DNA of 64,000 nt from NCBI RefSeq assembly GCF_017939745.1, contig NZ_JAGKQQ010000001.1, positions 2,728,001 through 2,792,000 of the forward strand. The letters are read 5' to 3'. This stretch comes from Gemmata palustris. Its GTDB lineage: Bacteria > Planctomycetota > Planctomycetia > Gemmatales > Gemmataceae. Of this stretch, positions 45,394 through 53,101 are shown in pieces. Position numbers and translations under genes: made by a program. Numbering within the stretch: position 1 is the first letter of the stretch; each line of letters starts with the position of its first letter. A model generated the notes under the pieces. The model made no database searches. It was not told where the DNA came from and worked only from the letters and a program-made list of their open reading frames with translations.

Positions 45394-46308
45394 CTACTCT
45401 TTCTCGAACAGCGCGTTGACGAACGCATCCGGGTCGAACGGCTCCATGTCGTCGATCTGCTCGCCGACCCCCACGAACTTCACCGGCATCCCGAGTTTCT
45501 GTTTGATCGCGAACACCGAGCCGCCCTTTGCGGTGCCGTCCAGTTTCGACAGGATGATGCCGGTACACTTCACCGACTTCGAGAACTGTTCGGCCTGCGT
45601 GAGCGCGTTCTGCCCGGTCGTCGCGTCCAGCACCAGCAGCACTTCGTGAGGCGCACCGGGGATTTGTCGCGTCACGATGCGGTGAATCTTTTCCAGCTCT
45701 TTCATCAGGTGCGTCTGCGTGTGGAGCCGGCCCGCGGTGTCCACAATCAGGACATCGAACCCCCGCGCCTTGGCCTTCTCGCAGGCGTCGTGTGCCACCG
45801 CGGACGGGTCCGCGTTCTGGCCCTGTTTGACGATCTCGCAGCCGATCCGCCCGGCCCACACGGTCAGTTGTTCGACCGCCGCGGCGCGGAACGTGTCGCA
45901 CGCCGCGAGCAGCACCTTCTTGCCGTCCGCGTGGAGCCGGTTCGCGAGTTTCGCGATGGACGTGGTTTTACCGGCCCCGTTCACCCCCGCGATCATGACC
46001 ACGGTGGGGCCGCTGGCCTGGTAGTTGATGCCCGGGGCGGTGGCCGTGAGCAGCTCGCGGAGCTGGGCCTTCACGAACACTTCGACTTCGCCGGTGATTT
46101 CTTTGTCGCGGAACGCTTGCCGCACGCGGTCCACAATCAGGAGCGTGGCCTGTGTCCCCACGTCCGCGAGGTACAGGCGCTTCTCGAGTTCGTCCAGGAA
46201 CGCCTGATCGACGCGCCCCTTCCCGCGGAGCAGGTCGAACACGCCACCGAAGACGCCCTTGGTCTTTGTCAGCCCCGCCTTGATGCCCTTGAACAGCCGC
46301 CCCAACAT
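45394..46308 (-). CDS. ftsY: SRP receptor FtsY, NG-domain form
   Basis: The 304-aa protein is the signal recognition particle receptor GTPase. GTPase motifs are visible: GVNGAGKTTSIAKLA (G1), DTAGRLHT (G3) and SKLDGTAKGG. The long acidic A domain of E. coli FtsY is absent; the N-terminus MLGRLFKGIKAGLTKTKGV can form a membrane-binding amphipathic helix. The start at 46308 fits this better than an upstream ATG at 46398. It works with Ffh, which is not in the window. Confidence 0.95.
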   Translation of the reverse strand: MLGRLFKGIKAGLTKTKGVFGGVFDLLRGKGRVDQAFLDELEKRLYLADVGTQATLLIVDRVRQAFRDKEITGEVEVFVKAQLRELLTATAPGINYQASGPTVVMIAGVNGAGKTTSIAKLANRLHADGKKVLLAACDTFRAAAVEQLTVWAGRIGCEIVKQGQNADPSAVAHDACEKAKARGFDVLIVDTAGRLHTQTHLMKELEKIHRIVTRQIPGAPHEVLLVLDATTGQNALTQAEQFSKSVKCTGIILSKLDGTAKGGSVFAIKQKLGMPVKFVGVGEQIDDMEPFDPDAFVNALFEKE

Positions 46309-46504
46309 GCGCCGCCCTCGTGAGTGCGTGAGACCCTCATTGTATCGGACGCGGTTCCCGGCACATCCCGCCCCCGCGACAAAGCGCGTCACGGGCACGG
46401 GGGCTTCGGTTGACCGCGCAGCGCACCGGCCATATCATTAACTCAATCTGCAGAATGTGCCGCTTGTGCCGGCCGCAACGCCTCCCTGGTGTGTCGAGAG
46501 CGCT

Positions 46505-47290
46505 ATGAGTACGGAACAACAACCGCCCGCGACCCAGCCCCTGGCCAAGACCGAACCGAAGGCGGAGCCGAACGTGCTCGCGGCGAGCCTCACGACCGGG
46601 TGGGAGAAATTCAAGCAGGGGGAGCTGGTCAGTTACCGGGTCATGGCGCTGGTTCTCGTCGTCACGGCGGCGATCGGGGTGACGTACTACATCCTCCACA
46701 GCAACAGTAAGGTCGAATCGGCCAAGTGGGTCGAGTGGGACTCGCTCGGGACGATCGCGTCGATGGAAGAGTACGCCAAGAAGAACCCGAACACGATCCA
46801 GGGCCGGCTCGCGACCCTCGACGTGGCCCGCATCCAGCTCGGGCAGGACGGCATCGACCGGTTCGCCGCGCCGGACCAAGACGTGCGCAAAAAGGCCGTC
46901 GAGAGCGTGGAGAAGGCCCGCGAGTCGTTCACCAAGTTGGTCGACGAGTTCAAGGACGATCCGCTCCTCAAGACGCAGTGCCTGCTCGGGTGCGCGAAGG
47001 CCGAGGCCGCGCTCGTGGGCATGACGAAAGAGGGCCAGCAGGACCAGTTCCGCGGCGACCCGAAGAAGGCCGTCGAGTGGCTCGACAAGGTCGCGGAATC
47101 CGCCCCGGACACGGACTGGGGCAAGGACAGCAAGAAGCTCGCCGACGAGCTCCGTAACCTGAACACCCAAGACCAAGTCATCAAGCTCCAGACGAGCGCG
47201 TACAACATCCCGGCGCCGACCCTCCCCGGACTCGACCCGAAGATGCCGCGCGACCCGATCCACGGCGGGCTCCCCGGTACCGCGCCGTAA
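46505..47290 (+). CDS. Membrane-anchored protein with TPR-like domain
   Basis: The 261-aa protein has a charged N-terminal stretch of about 46 residues, one membrane segment (MALVLVVTAAIGVTYYIL, about 47-64) and a helical C-terminal region (about 75-225) with repeated patterns such as KAVESVEKARESFTKLVDEF. It resembles YfgM-type single-pass TPR proteins, though weakly. The ATG at 46505 gives a compact N-terminus; an upstream start at 46457 adds 16 residues. The gene is divergent from ftsY. Confidence 0.65.
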   Translation: MSTEQQPPATQPLAKTEPKAEPNVLAASLTTGWEKFKQGELVSYRVMALVLVVTAAIGVTYYILHSNSKVESAKWVEWDSLGTIASMEEYAKKNPNTIQGRLATLDVARIQLGQDGIDRFAAPDQDVRKKAVESVEKARESFTKLVDEFKDDPLLKTQCLLGCAKAEAALVGMTKEGQQDQFRGDPKKAVEWLDKVAESAPDTDWGKDSKKLADELRNLNTQDQVIKLQTSAYNIPAPTLPGLDPKMPRDPIHGGLPGTAP

Positions 47291-47309
47291 TTGATCAGAG
47301 AACAGAAGC

Positions 47310-47474
47310 CAGAGTTCAGAGAACAGAAATCAGAAGCCAGAGTTCAATACAGAGGTCGGACGACAGAGAACGGGGAACGAGGCGCTGACTTCTGGGCACG
47401 TGCCTCTGTCTTTCTCTGATCTCCGTCTTCTGTTCTCTGAACTCCGGCTTCTGATTTCTGTTCTCTGAACTCTG
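47310..47474. repeat. Long inverted repeat with 37-nt arms
   Basis: The arms at 47310-47346 and 47438-47474 match at 36 of 37 bases and are built from short words such as AGAGAACAGAA and AGCCAGAGTTC. A 91-nt spacer separates the arms. The element fills the gap between the membrane protein gene and the pseudouridine synthase gene, which have the same direction. Confidence 0.85.
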
Positions 47475-47493
47475 TCCTGTGATGTTTGCCACC

Positions 47494-48543
47494 ATGTCCG
47501 ACGAACTCGAAGACGATCTCATCCCGGAACCGGCGCCCGTCGCGTCCAGTGTGCGGTTCCGCGAACCCCTCGACCTGCTCGTGATGGTCAAGTCCGAGGG
47601 GATGCGCCTCGACCAGTACGTTCAGCTCCACCTGGGCGCGGACTTCAGCCGGTCGCTGGTGCAGCGCGCGATCGAGGCCGGCGGCATCACGGTCAACGGC
47701 AAACCGGTCACGAAGCCCAGCTACAAGGTGCGGAAGCACGAGCGGCTGCACGTCTCGATGCCGGAACCGACGCACGAGATCCCGGTCCCCGAAGACATCC
47801 CGCTCGACATCCTGTACCAGGACGAGTGGCTCGCGCTCGTCAACAAGCCGTCCGACATGGTCGTTCACCCCGCGAAGGGGAACTGGTCCGGTACGCTCGT
47901 TAACGCGCTCCAGTGGCACTTCCGCGCGCACCTGAGCACCGGGGCCGGCCACCTGCGGGCGGGCATCGTCCACCGGCTCGACAAGGACACCAGCGGCGTC
48001 ATCCTCGTCGCGAAGGACGACCTCACGCACCGCGACCTCGCGATGCAGTTCGAGTCGCGCAAGGTGTTCAAGGAGTACGTCGCGATCGCGGCCGGGGAAC
48101 TCGAGCGCGATTCCGACTACATCGAGGGGGCGCTCAAGATGCACCCCTACGACCGCCTCAAGATGATGGTTTCGACCGACCCCGACGCGAAGCACGCCCT
48201 GAGCTACTACGAGGTGCTGGAACGCTTCCGCGGGTTCACGCTGGTCAAGGTACAACCGCGAACGGGCCGCACGCACCAGATCCGCGTTCACCTGCTGCAC
48301 GTCGGGTGCGCCGTGCTCGCGGACAAGATTTACGGCGGGCGATCGCAAATGAAGTTGTCGGAACTGGCACCCGGCACTCCCCAGACCGAAGACGAAGTGT
48401 TAATCGCGCGCCAGGCGCTTCATGCGTTCCGGCTCCGATTCCAGCACCCGCGAACGGGTCAGTGGATCGAAGCGGAAGCCCCGCTCCCGCCCGACATGCG
48501 CCGCGTCTTGGACGCACTGCGGGCACACCGAGCCGTGAGGTGA
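47494..48543 (+). CDS. RluD-family 23S rRNA pseudouridine synthase
   Basis: The protein is 349 aa from ATG 47494 (GTG 47479 and ATG 47482 are alternatives). An S4 RNA-binding domain covers about residues 28-90 (MRLDQYVQLHLGADFSRSLV), followed by the catalytic domain with motif HRLDKDTSGV (catalytic Asp) and VQPRTGRTHQIRVH. RluD isomerises uridines in 23S rRNA helix 69; RluC is a related alternative target, so only the family is assigned. A perfect inverted repeat begins 6 bp after the stop. Confidence 0.92.
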   Translation: MSDELEDDLIPEPAPVASSVRFREPLDLLVMVKSEGMRLDQYVQLHLGADFSRSLVQRAIEAGGITVNGKPVTKPSYKVRKHERLHVSMPEPTHEIPVPEDIPLDILYQDEWLALVNKPSDMVVHPAKGNWSGTLVNALQWHFRAHLSTGAGHLRAGIVHRLDKDTSGVILVAKDDLTHRDLAMQFESRKVFKEYVAIAAGELERDSDYIEGALKMHPYDRLKMMVSTDPDAKHALSYYEVLERFRGFTLVKVQPRTGRTHQIRVHLLHVGCAVLADKIYGGRSQMKLSELAPGTPQTEDEVLIARQALHAFRLRFQHPRTGQWIEAEAPLPPDMRRVLDALRAHRAVR

Positions 48544-48549
48544 GAACGC

Positions 48550-48627
48550 GGAAGAGTTTTTGACAGGATTACCAGGATTCAGAAGAGCGTTTCTCTTGAT
48601 CCTGGTAATCCTGTCAAAAACTCTTCC
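48550..48627. repeat. Perfect inverted repeat with 29-nt arms
   Basis: The arms 48550-48578 and 48599-48627 are exactly complementary across 29 bases with a 20-nt loop. The core word is TTTTTGACAGGATTACCAGG. It may serve as a terminator for the pseudouridine synthase gene. A weaker relative lies at 31275-31351. Confidence 0.9.
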
Positions 48628-48690
48628 GTCCGACTTCGACACGACGGAGAAACGGTGTCACCGCGAGGTGTTTTCGCGGTGACCGAAAGT

Positions 48691-48748
48691 GAACGGCCGG
48701 TGGGTGTGCGACCCGCACACTGGCGCGTCGCACACCCACCGGCCGTTC
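48691..48748. terminator. Perfect 22-bp stem after the PPIase gene
   Basis: Arms at 48691-48712 and 48727-48748 pair perfectly over 22 bp with a 14-nt loop, 17 bp past the stop of the minus-strand PPIase gene. No long T-tract is present on the minus side, so efficient intrinsic termination is uncertain. Confidence 0.7.
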
Positions 48749-48764
48749 GCCGGGAACCATCGAC

Positions 48765-49850
48765 TCACTTCGGCGTGATGGTGATCTGCGCCTTGGGCTT
48801 CATCATCGAAATGACCGATTCGCGAATCCGCATCGCGTAGAGCATCTGCACGTCTTCCTTCACGCCCTTGTCCTCGAACTTCTTGGGCGCGCCCTGGCGC
48901 CGCGAGGTCACGAGGATCAGGTGGTAGCCGAACTCGGTGGCGACCACGTCGGTCATCTCATACGGCTTGAGCGCGAACGCGGCCTTCGCGAACGGCTCGA
49001 CCATCGCCCCGGCGCGGGGGAAGAAGTTCAGGTCGCCGCCGTCCTTCTTGGACGGGCAGGTGGAGTACTCTTTCGCGTAGGCCGAGAACAGTTCGTCGGT
49101 CTTGTTGGTCCGGGCCTGCTCCTTCGCGAGCGCGTCCGCCGTGGGGGGCAGCGCGGCGACGGCCTTGGCCGCCTCCTGCTCCACGACCTGCTTGATGCCG
49201 CGCAGCTTCTGGGCCGCGTCCTTTTGCTTGGCCTCGTCGGTGCCCGGCGTCATGAGGATGTGCCGGGCGCGGACCATCGTGCCGTCGAACACCTCGGGGC
49301 TGCTGTCGAACAGTTGCTTGAGGGCCGCGTCGGTCCCCTGCTGCTGGACGAACTTCTCCCACTTCATCTGGGCCGTCACCTCGGACCGAAACTCGGCCTC
49401 GGTGAGCATCATCGCTTCGAGTTCCTTGACGTAGTCCTTCTTCGCGTCGGTCAGCTCCTTCTTCAGGTCGCCGATGAGCTTGTCGACGTCTTTATCGTCC
49501 ACCGTCACCTTGAGGAGCGTGAGGTACTCGTCGATGAGGGCGTTCTCGATCAGGTGGGCCATGATCTCTTTGCGGGCCATCTCCTTGTGCGCGTCCGGGA
49601 ACTGGCGCAGCGCGCGGTAGACGGCGACCTCGGGAATGGCCTTCCCGTTGACGGTCGCGGCGTTGCCGGTGGGCCGGACCTCGGGCGCTTTGGCGGCGGG
49701 CGTCACGGACGGCGCCACGCTCGGCGCTACGGGCGGTGTTGCGGGTACACCGGCGGGCGGCGCCCCCGGCGCGGGCGGTTGGGCAACGGCCGACGCGGCC
49801 AGGGCCGAACCGAGAACCAGGGCCGCGGCCCCGCGAATCGACTTGCGCAT
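48765..49850 (-). CDS. Parvulin-type peptidyl-prolyl isomerase, exported
   Basis: The 361-aa protein has a signal peptide (cleavage near VAQPP, residue 24), a Pro/Ala/Val-rich linker, a SurA-N-like helical region (about 65-185) and a PPIC domain (about 190-330; ARHILMTPG near 200, and EFGYHLILVTSRR). It should act as a periplasmic folding chaperone or isomerase for exported proteins. ATG 49850 is chosen because the upstream frame enters non-coding repeats. The PPIC domain includes a long charged insertion rich in Gln and Ala. Confidence 0.9.
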   Translation of the reverse strand: MRKSIRGAAALVLGSALAASAVAQPPAPGAPPAGVPATPPVAPSVAPSVTPAAKAPEVRPTGNAATVNGKAIPEVAVYRALRQFPDAHKEMARKEIMAHLIENALIDEYLTLLKVTVDDKDVDKLIGDLKKELTDAKKDYVKELEAMMLTEAEFRSEVTAQMKWEKFVQQQGTDAALKQLFDSSPEVFDGTMVRARHILMTPGTDEAKQKDAAQKLRGIKQVVEQEAAKAVAALPPTADALAKEQARTNKTDELFSAYAKEYSTCPSKKDGGDLNFFPRAGAMVEPFAKAAFALKPYEMTDVVATEFGYHLILVTSRRQGAPKKFEDKGVKEDVQMLYAMRIRESVISMMKPKAQITITPK

Positions 49851-49975
49851 CTCGGACTTCCTCCAGGCGAATCGGGTGCCCCTACTAGCCCCCCAACAAG
49901 GCACCCCGGGTCTACGAAGGCCGTGCTGATAGCGGGGGCGAAAAGAGGCGTCAAGTCGGAGTTCCGTGTATGAGA

Positions 49976-50064
49976 GCTCCACGTTCCAAGTTCCAGAGTT
50001 CCAAGTAAAGACAGAAAACCGTCCCGTGTCTCTTCTTGGAACTCTGGAACTTTGGAACGTGGAA
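49976..50064. repeat. Inverted repeat of GGAAC/GTTCC words
   Basis: A left arm at 49976-50005 and a right arm at about 50035-50064 match along their length with one indel. Both are made of repeats of TTCCA/TGGAA words. The element lies between the PPIase and LptF/G-like genes, which have the same direction. Confidence 0.75.
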
Positions 50065-50080
50065 CTTTGGAACTCTGAAG

Positions 50081-51184
50081 TTAGGTGTGAACCGAGTCGA
50101 ACGCGACGAGCGCGGGCGGGCCGAAGACGATGACGGGCAGCCACGCGGCCAGCGCCGCGGGGAGCACGTCCTGGTCGCCCAAATACTTGCACGCGATCAC
50201 GAACAGGAACAGCCCGCCGGAGATCAAAAGGCACAGGCCCGAACTGATGATGACGTGCCGGTTCGGGTTCCACAGGATCACCGACAGCCCGAACACCACC
50301 ATCAGCATACCGACGAACGGGCGCGTCACGCGGGTGTGGAACAGCACGGCCATTTTCCCGCGCCGCCGCGGTTCCGGGTCGATGAGCATTTCGCGGAGGT
50401 CGGTAGTGGACGCATAAACGTACCACGCCCCGCCGCGGCACACCGTGTCGTAGTCCGCGTCCTGAACTTTGATGAAGAACCGACTGGTGCCCAGAACCGT
50501 GAGGTTGGTCGGCAGTTTCCCCTCGAACGACTCGGGGGCCGTGCGCGTGAGGAGCCACCCGCCGGTGAGCGGGTCGTCACCGTTCTTCGGGATGAAGACG
50601 GCTTCTTCGGCGGTCAGGTGCAGCATCCCGCTCGGCGAGTTCTCCGGGAACGTGACGCACATCCGGTCCACGCGCCGGTCCTTCTTGTACCCGGCGAACC
50701 CCTCGAAGTGAATGCCGCTGGCGTCGTAAGCGCCCATCAGCACTTGCGCCTTCGCCCGGTCCGGGTCGTCGCGCTGCATCGTCAACTGGTCGGCCACTTC
50801 GGGGATCACGAACTGCTGGTTCAGTGGCGCGAGCGCGAGCGTGAGCGCCGAGCCGAGGAGCACCGGGCGCACCGCGCGGCGCGTGGGCACGCCCGCGGAC
50901 AGGAGCGGCAGCAGTTCGTTGTTGCGCTGCATCCAGGCCACGGTGAACGCGCCGGCGATCAGCGTCATGAAGTTGCCCAGCAGGTCGAACAGTTCCGGTA
51001 CGCGGTTCCCGTAATAAACGGTGATGTGCCGCACGGACGCCGCGAACCCGCCCGGCTTGTTCACGAAGTCATCGAGGTGCGTGAACAGGTCGATCACGAC
51101 GAACAGCGAGATCAAGCTGACCAGCACGATCGCGTAGGACCGGAAGAAGGTCACCAGGAACATGCGGTCGATGGCGGTAATCAC
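50081..51184 (-). CDS. LptF/LptG family permease
   Basis: The 367-aa protein has membrane segments near residues 10-35, 55-80 and 98-118, a soluble periplasmic region, and three more near 275-365, matching the six-span YjgP/YjgQ (LptF/LptG) pattern. These permeases extract lipopolysaccharide from the inner membrane. The GTG at 51184 overlaps the stop of the phosphatase gene. LptF and LptG cannot be told apart here, and no second lpt gene is nearby. Confidence 0.88.
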   Translation of the reverse strand: MITAIDRMFLVTFFRSYAIVLVSLISLFVVIDLFTHLDDFVNKPGGFAASVRHITVYYGNRVPELFDLLGNFMTLIAGAFTVAWMQRNNELLPLLSAGVPTRRAVRPVLLGSALTLALAPLNQQFVIPEVADQLTMQRDDPDRAKAQVLMGAYDASGIHFEGFAGYKKDRRVDRMCVTFPENSPSGMLHLTAEEAVFIPKNGDDPLTGGWLLTRTAPESFEGKLPTNLTVLGTSRFFIKVQDADYDTVCRGGAWYVYASTTDLREMLIDPEPRRRGKMAVLFHTRVTRPFVGMLMVVFGLSVILWNPNRHVIISSGLCLLISGGLFLFVIACKYLGDQDVLPAALAAWLPVIVFGPPALVAFDSVHT

Positions 51185-51855
51185 GGGCGCGCCCCCCCCG
51201 CGGCGACCGCGCCCCCGACCACCTGCCCCGCGGCCCCGGCCGTCAAGCGTTCGTTCTTCGATCGCGGTTTGTAGTTCTGGATGAACTGAATCACGAACTC
51301 GTCGTTCTCGCTCGCCGCCACGAACCCGTACCCGTTCGCGCGCAACTCGCGCAGCGCTTCACCCTCCGACCACCCGTGGTACTCCATCCGATAGATCGCG
51401 GTGAGCCGACCGGTCCGGTGCAACCCTGCCTTGCAGTGCAAAAGAATGGGATAGTTCTTCTCGTCGTCGAGCAGCGCGATCCACTCCTTCACGGCCGGCG
51501 GCTCGGTTTCGAGCGTGTTGCCGGGCGGGAGAATATCGGGCGTGATAAGCCGGTACCCCACGCCAAGCTCCTTACACAGTTCGCTCTCGCGCACTTTTCC
51601 CTTACCGAGCCAGTCGTCCGGCAGCAGTGGGTCGGGTTCCTCGTGCTGGAGGTTCACCACGGTCTTGATGCCGTGGCGCTCGATGAACTCGCGGAACCCC
51701 TCGGCGGTCATCTGCCCGGACCGGTACAGTTTCCCCGCGTCCACCTCGCGGAAGCGCTTGGCGTGAATGTACTGCGAGCGATAGAGTGCGGCGGGCGGGC
51801 CGAGAACGACCACCGCCACGACCGCGCCGAGAACCCACTGCAATACGATCCGCAT
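51181..51855 (-). CDS. Membrane-anchored dual-specificity/tyrosine phosphatase
   Basis: The 224-aa protein has an N-terminal membrane segment (about residues 6-24) and a DSP-type phosphatase fold. The catalytic motif HCKAGLHRTG (C-x5-R) is intact near residue 144, and KLYRSGQMTAEGFREF precedes it, as in the frameshifted gene at 24568-25148. ATG 51855 places the anchor at the N-terminus. The stop overlaps the permease start, so the two are translationally coupled. Confidence 0.88.
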   Translation of the reverse strand: MRIVLQWVLGAVVAVVVLGPPAALYRSQYIHAKRFREVDAGKLYRSGQMTAEGFREFIERHGIKTVVNLQHEEPDPLLPDDWLGKGKVRESELCKELGVGYRLITPDILPPGNTLETEPPAVKEWIALLDDEKNYPILLHCKAGLHRTGRLTAIYRMEYHGWSEGEALRELRANGYGFVAASENDEFVIQFIQNYKPRSKNERLTAGAAGQVVGGAVAAGGARP

Positions 51856-52005
51856 CCCGAGGCCTGCTGTAGCGGGAACCGTGGTCCCGCCGGTGCGGGA
51901 GCGCGTCAAAAAGCGAGTGCGACACTAATACACAACCGCGCGGGCGTGTCAACCGCGACCGCGGGACGTATCTTGACCCAACCCCACCCCCGCGAGGAAC
52001 CCCAA

Positions 52006-52950
52006 ATGCTCCTCTCCGCTGCGTTCGCCGTACTAATCGGCACGCAATCTCTCCCGCCCGGCTCCGCCCGCACACTCAGCCCCACCGCACAGCCCGCCCA
52101 ACCCGCAAATCAGCCCAAACCGTTCGAGTTCAAAGACGGCGACCGGATCGTGTGGCTCGGTAACACGCTCGTCGAGCGCGAGCAGCGCTACGGCTACTGG
52201 GAAACCGCACTCATCGCCGCGAACGCCGACAAGAACCTCACCGTGCGCAACCTCGGTTGGAGCGGCGACACGGTGTTCGGCGACGCCCGCGCCGGCTTCG
52301 ACAACGCCGCGAAGGGCTACGAGCGCATGGTGTCGCTCACCCTGGAACTCAAGCCGACCGTGATCTTCGTGAACTTCGGCTCGAACGAGGCGTTTGGGGG
52401 CAAAGAGGGGTTACCGAAGTTCGAGAAGGGACTGGAAAAGCTCCTCGACTCGCTCAGGCCCGCCAACGCGCGCGTGTTCCTACTTACGCCGATCCCTGTC
52501 GAGAAATCGGCAAGTCTCTCAGACCCGAAGGCTCTCAACGACAAACTCGCGATCTACAGCGGCGCGATCAAAGCGATTGCGGAAAAGCGCGGGCTCCCGC
52601 TCGCGGACCTGTTCCACAACTTCCAGAACATCCGCTCTTCGGGTCCGTTCACGGATAACGGAATGCACCTAACCGAAGCCGGATACAAGGAATTCGCGCC
52701 TTTTTTCACGAACAGTCTCGTGCAACCGGGGACGGTCGCCAGTGGGGAGAAGCTCGAACCACTCCGTCAGGCGATCATCGCGAAGAACGAGCAGTTCTTC
52801 AACAAGTGGCGCCCGCAGAACGAGACGTACCTGTTCGGGTTCCGCAAGCACGAGCAGGGGAAGAACGCGAAAGAGATCGTCGAGTTCGACCCGTTCATCG
52901 CGAAGGCCGAGGACGAGATCGCCAAGATTCGGAAGTCGCTGAACAAGTGA
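52006..52950 (+). CDS. SGNH-hydrolase-like protein with altered nucleophile motif
   Basis: The 314-aa exported protein (signal to about residue 18) resembles SGNH/GDSL hydrolases: IVFVNFGSNEAFGG fits block III, and NGMHLTEAGYKEFA gives the block V His. In place of the usual GDS motif, block I reads RIVWLGNTLVERE, so the nucleophile Ser appears to be missing. This variant recurs in planctomycete paralogues associated with PVC dehydrogenases, so loss or change of activity is a family trait more than damage here. It lies upstream of and co-oriented with such a dehydrogenase. Confidence 0.8.
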   Translation: MLLSAAFAVLIGTQSLPPGSARTLSPTAQPAQPANQPKPFEFKDGDRIVWLGNTLVEREQRYGYWETALIAANADKNLTVRNLGWSGDTVFGDARAGFDNAAKGYERMVSLTLELKPTVIFVNFGSNEAFGGKEGLPKFEKGLEKLLDSLRPANARVFLLTPIPVEKSASLSDPKALNDKLAIYSGAIKAIAEKRGLPLADLFHNFQNIRSSGPFTDNGMHLTEAGYKEFAPFFTNSLVQPGTVASGEKLEPLRQAIIAKNEQFFNKWRPQNETYLFGFRKHEQGKNAKEIVEFDPFIAKAEDEIAKIRKSLNK

Positions 52951-52956
52951 CCGCCC

Positions 52957-53079
52957 GGTGAACCCGGTCCGCAAGGGCCGTGGGTCCTTCACCCACCACA
53001 ACGCCCGACCGCACCCAACATTCACTCGCCCCGCGCCCCCGACGCACTCAACCCACGGCCCTTGCGGGCCGGGTTCGCC
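52957..53079. repeat. REP-like inverted repeat, copy 2
   Basis: Arms at 52957-52985 and 53051-53079 match at 27 of 29 bases and contain the CCGCAAGGGCCG / CCTTGCGGG core shared with 5861-5983. The element lies between the SGNH-like and PVC dehydrogenase genes. Confidence 0.85.
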
Positions 53080-53101
53080 CGACACAACCACCCTCTCACT
53101 T

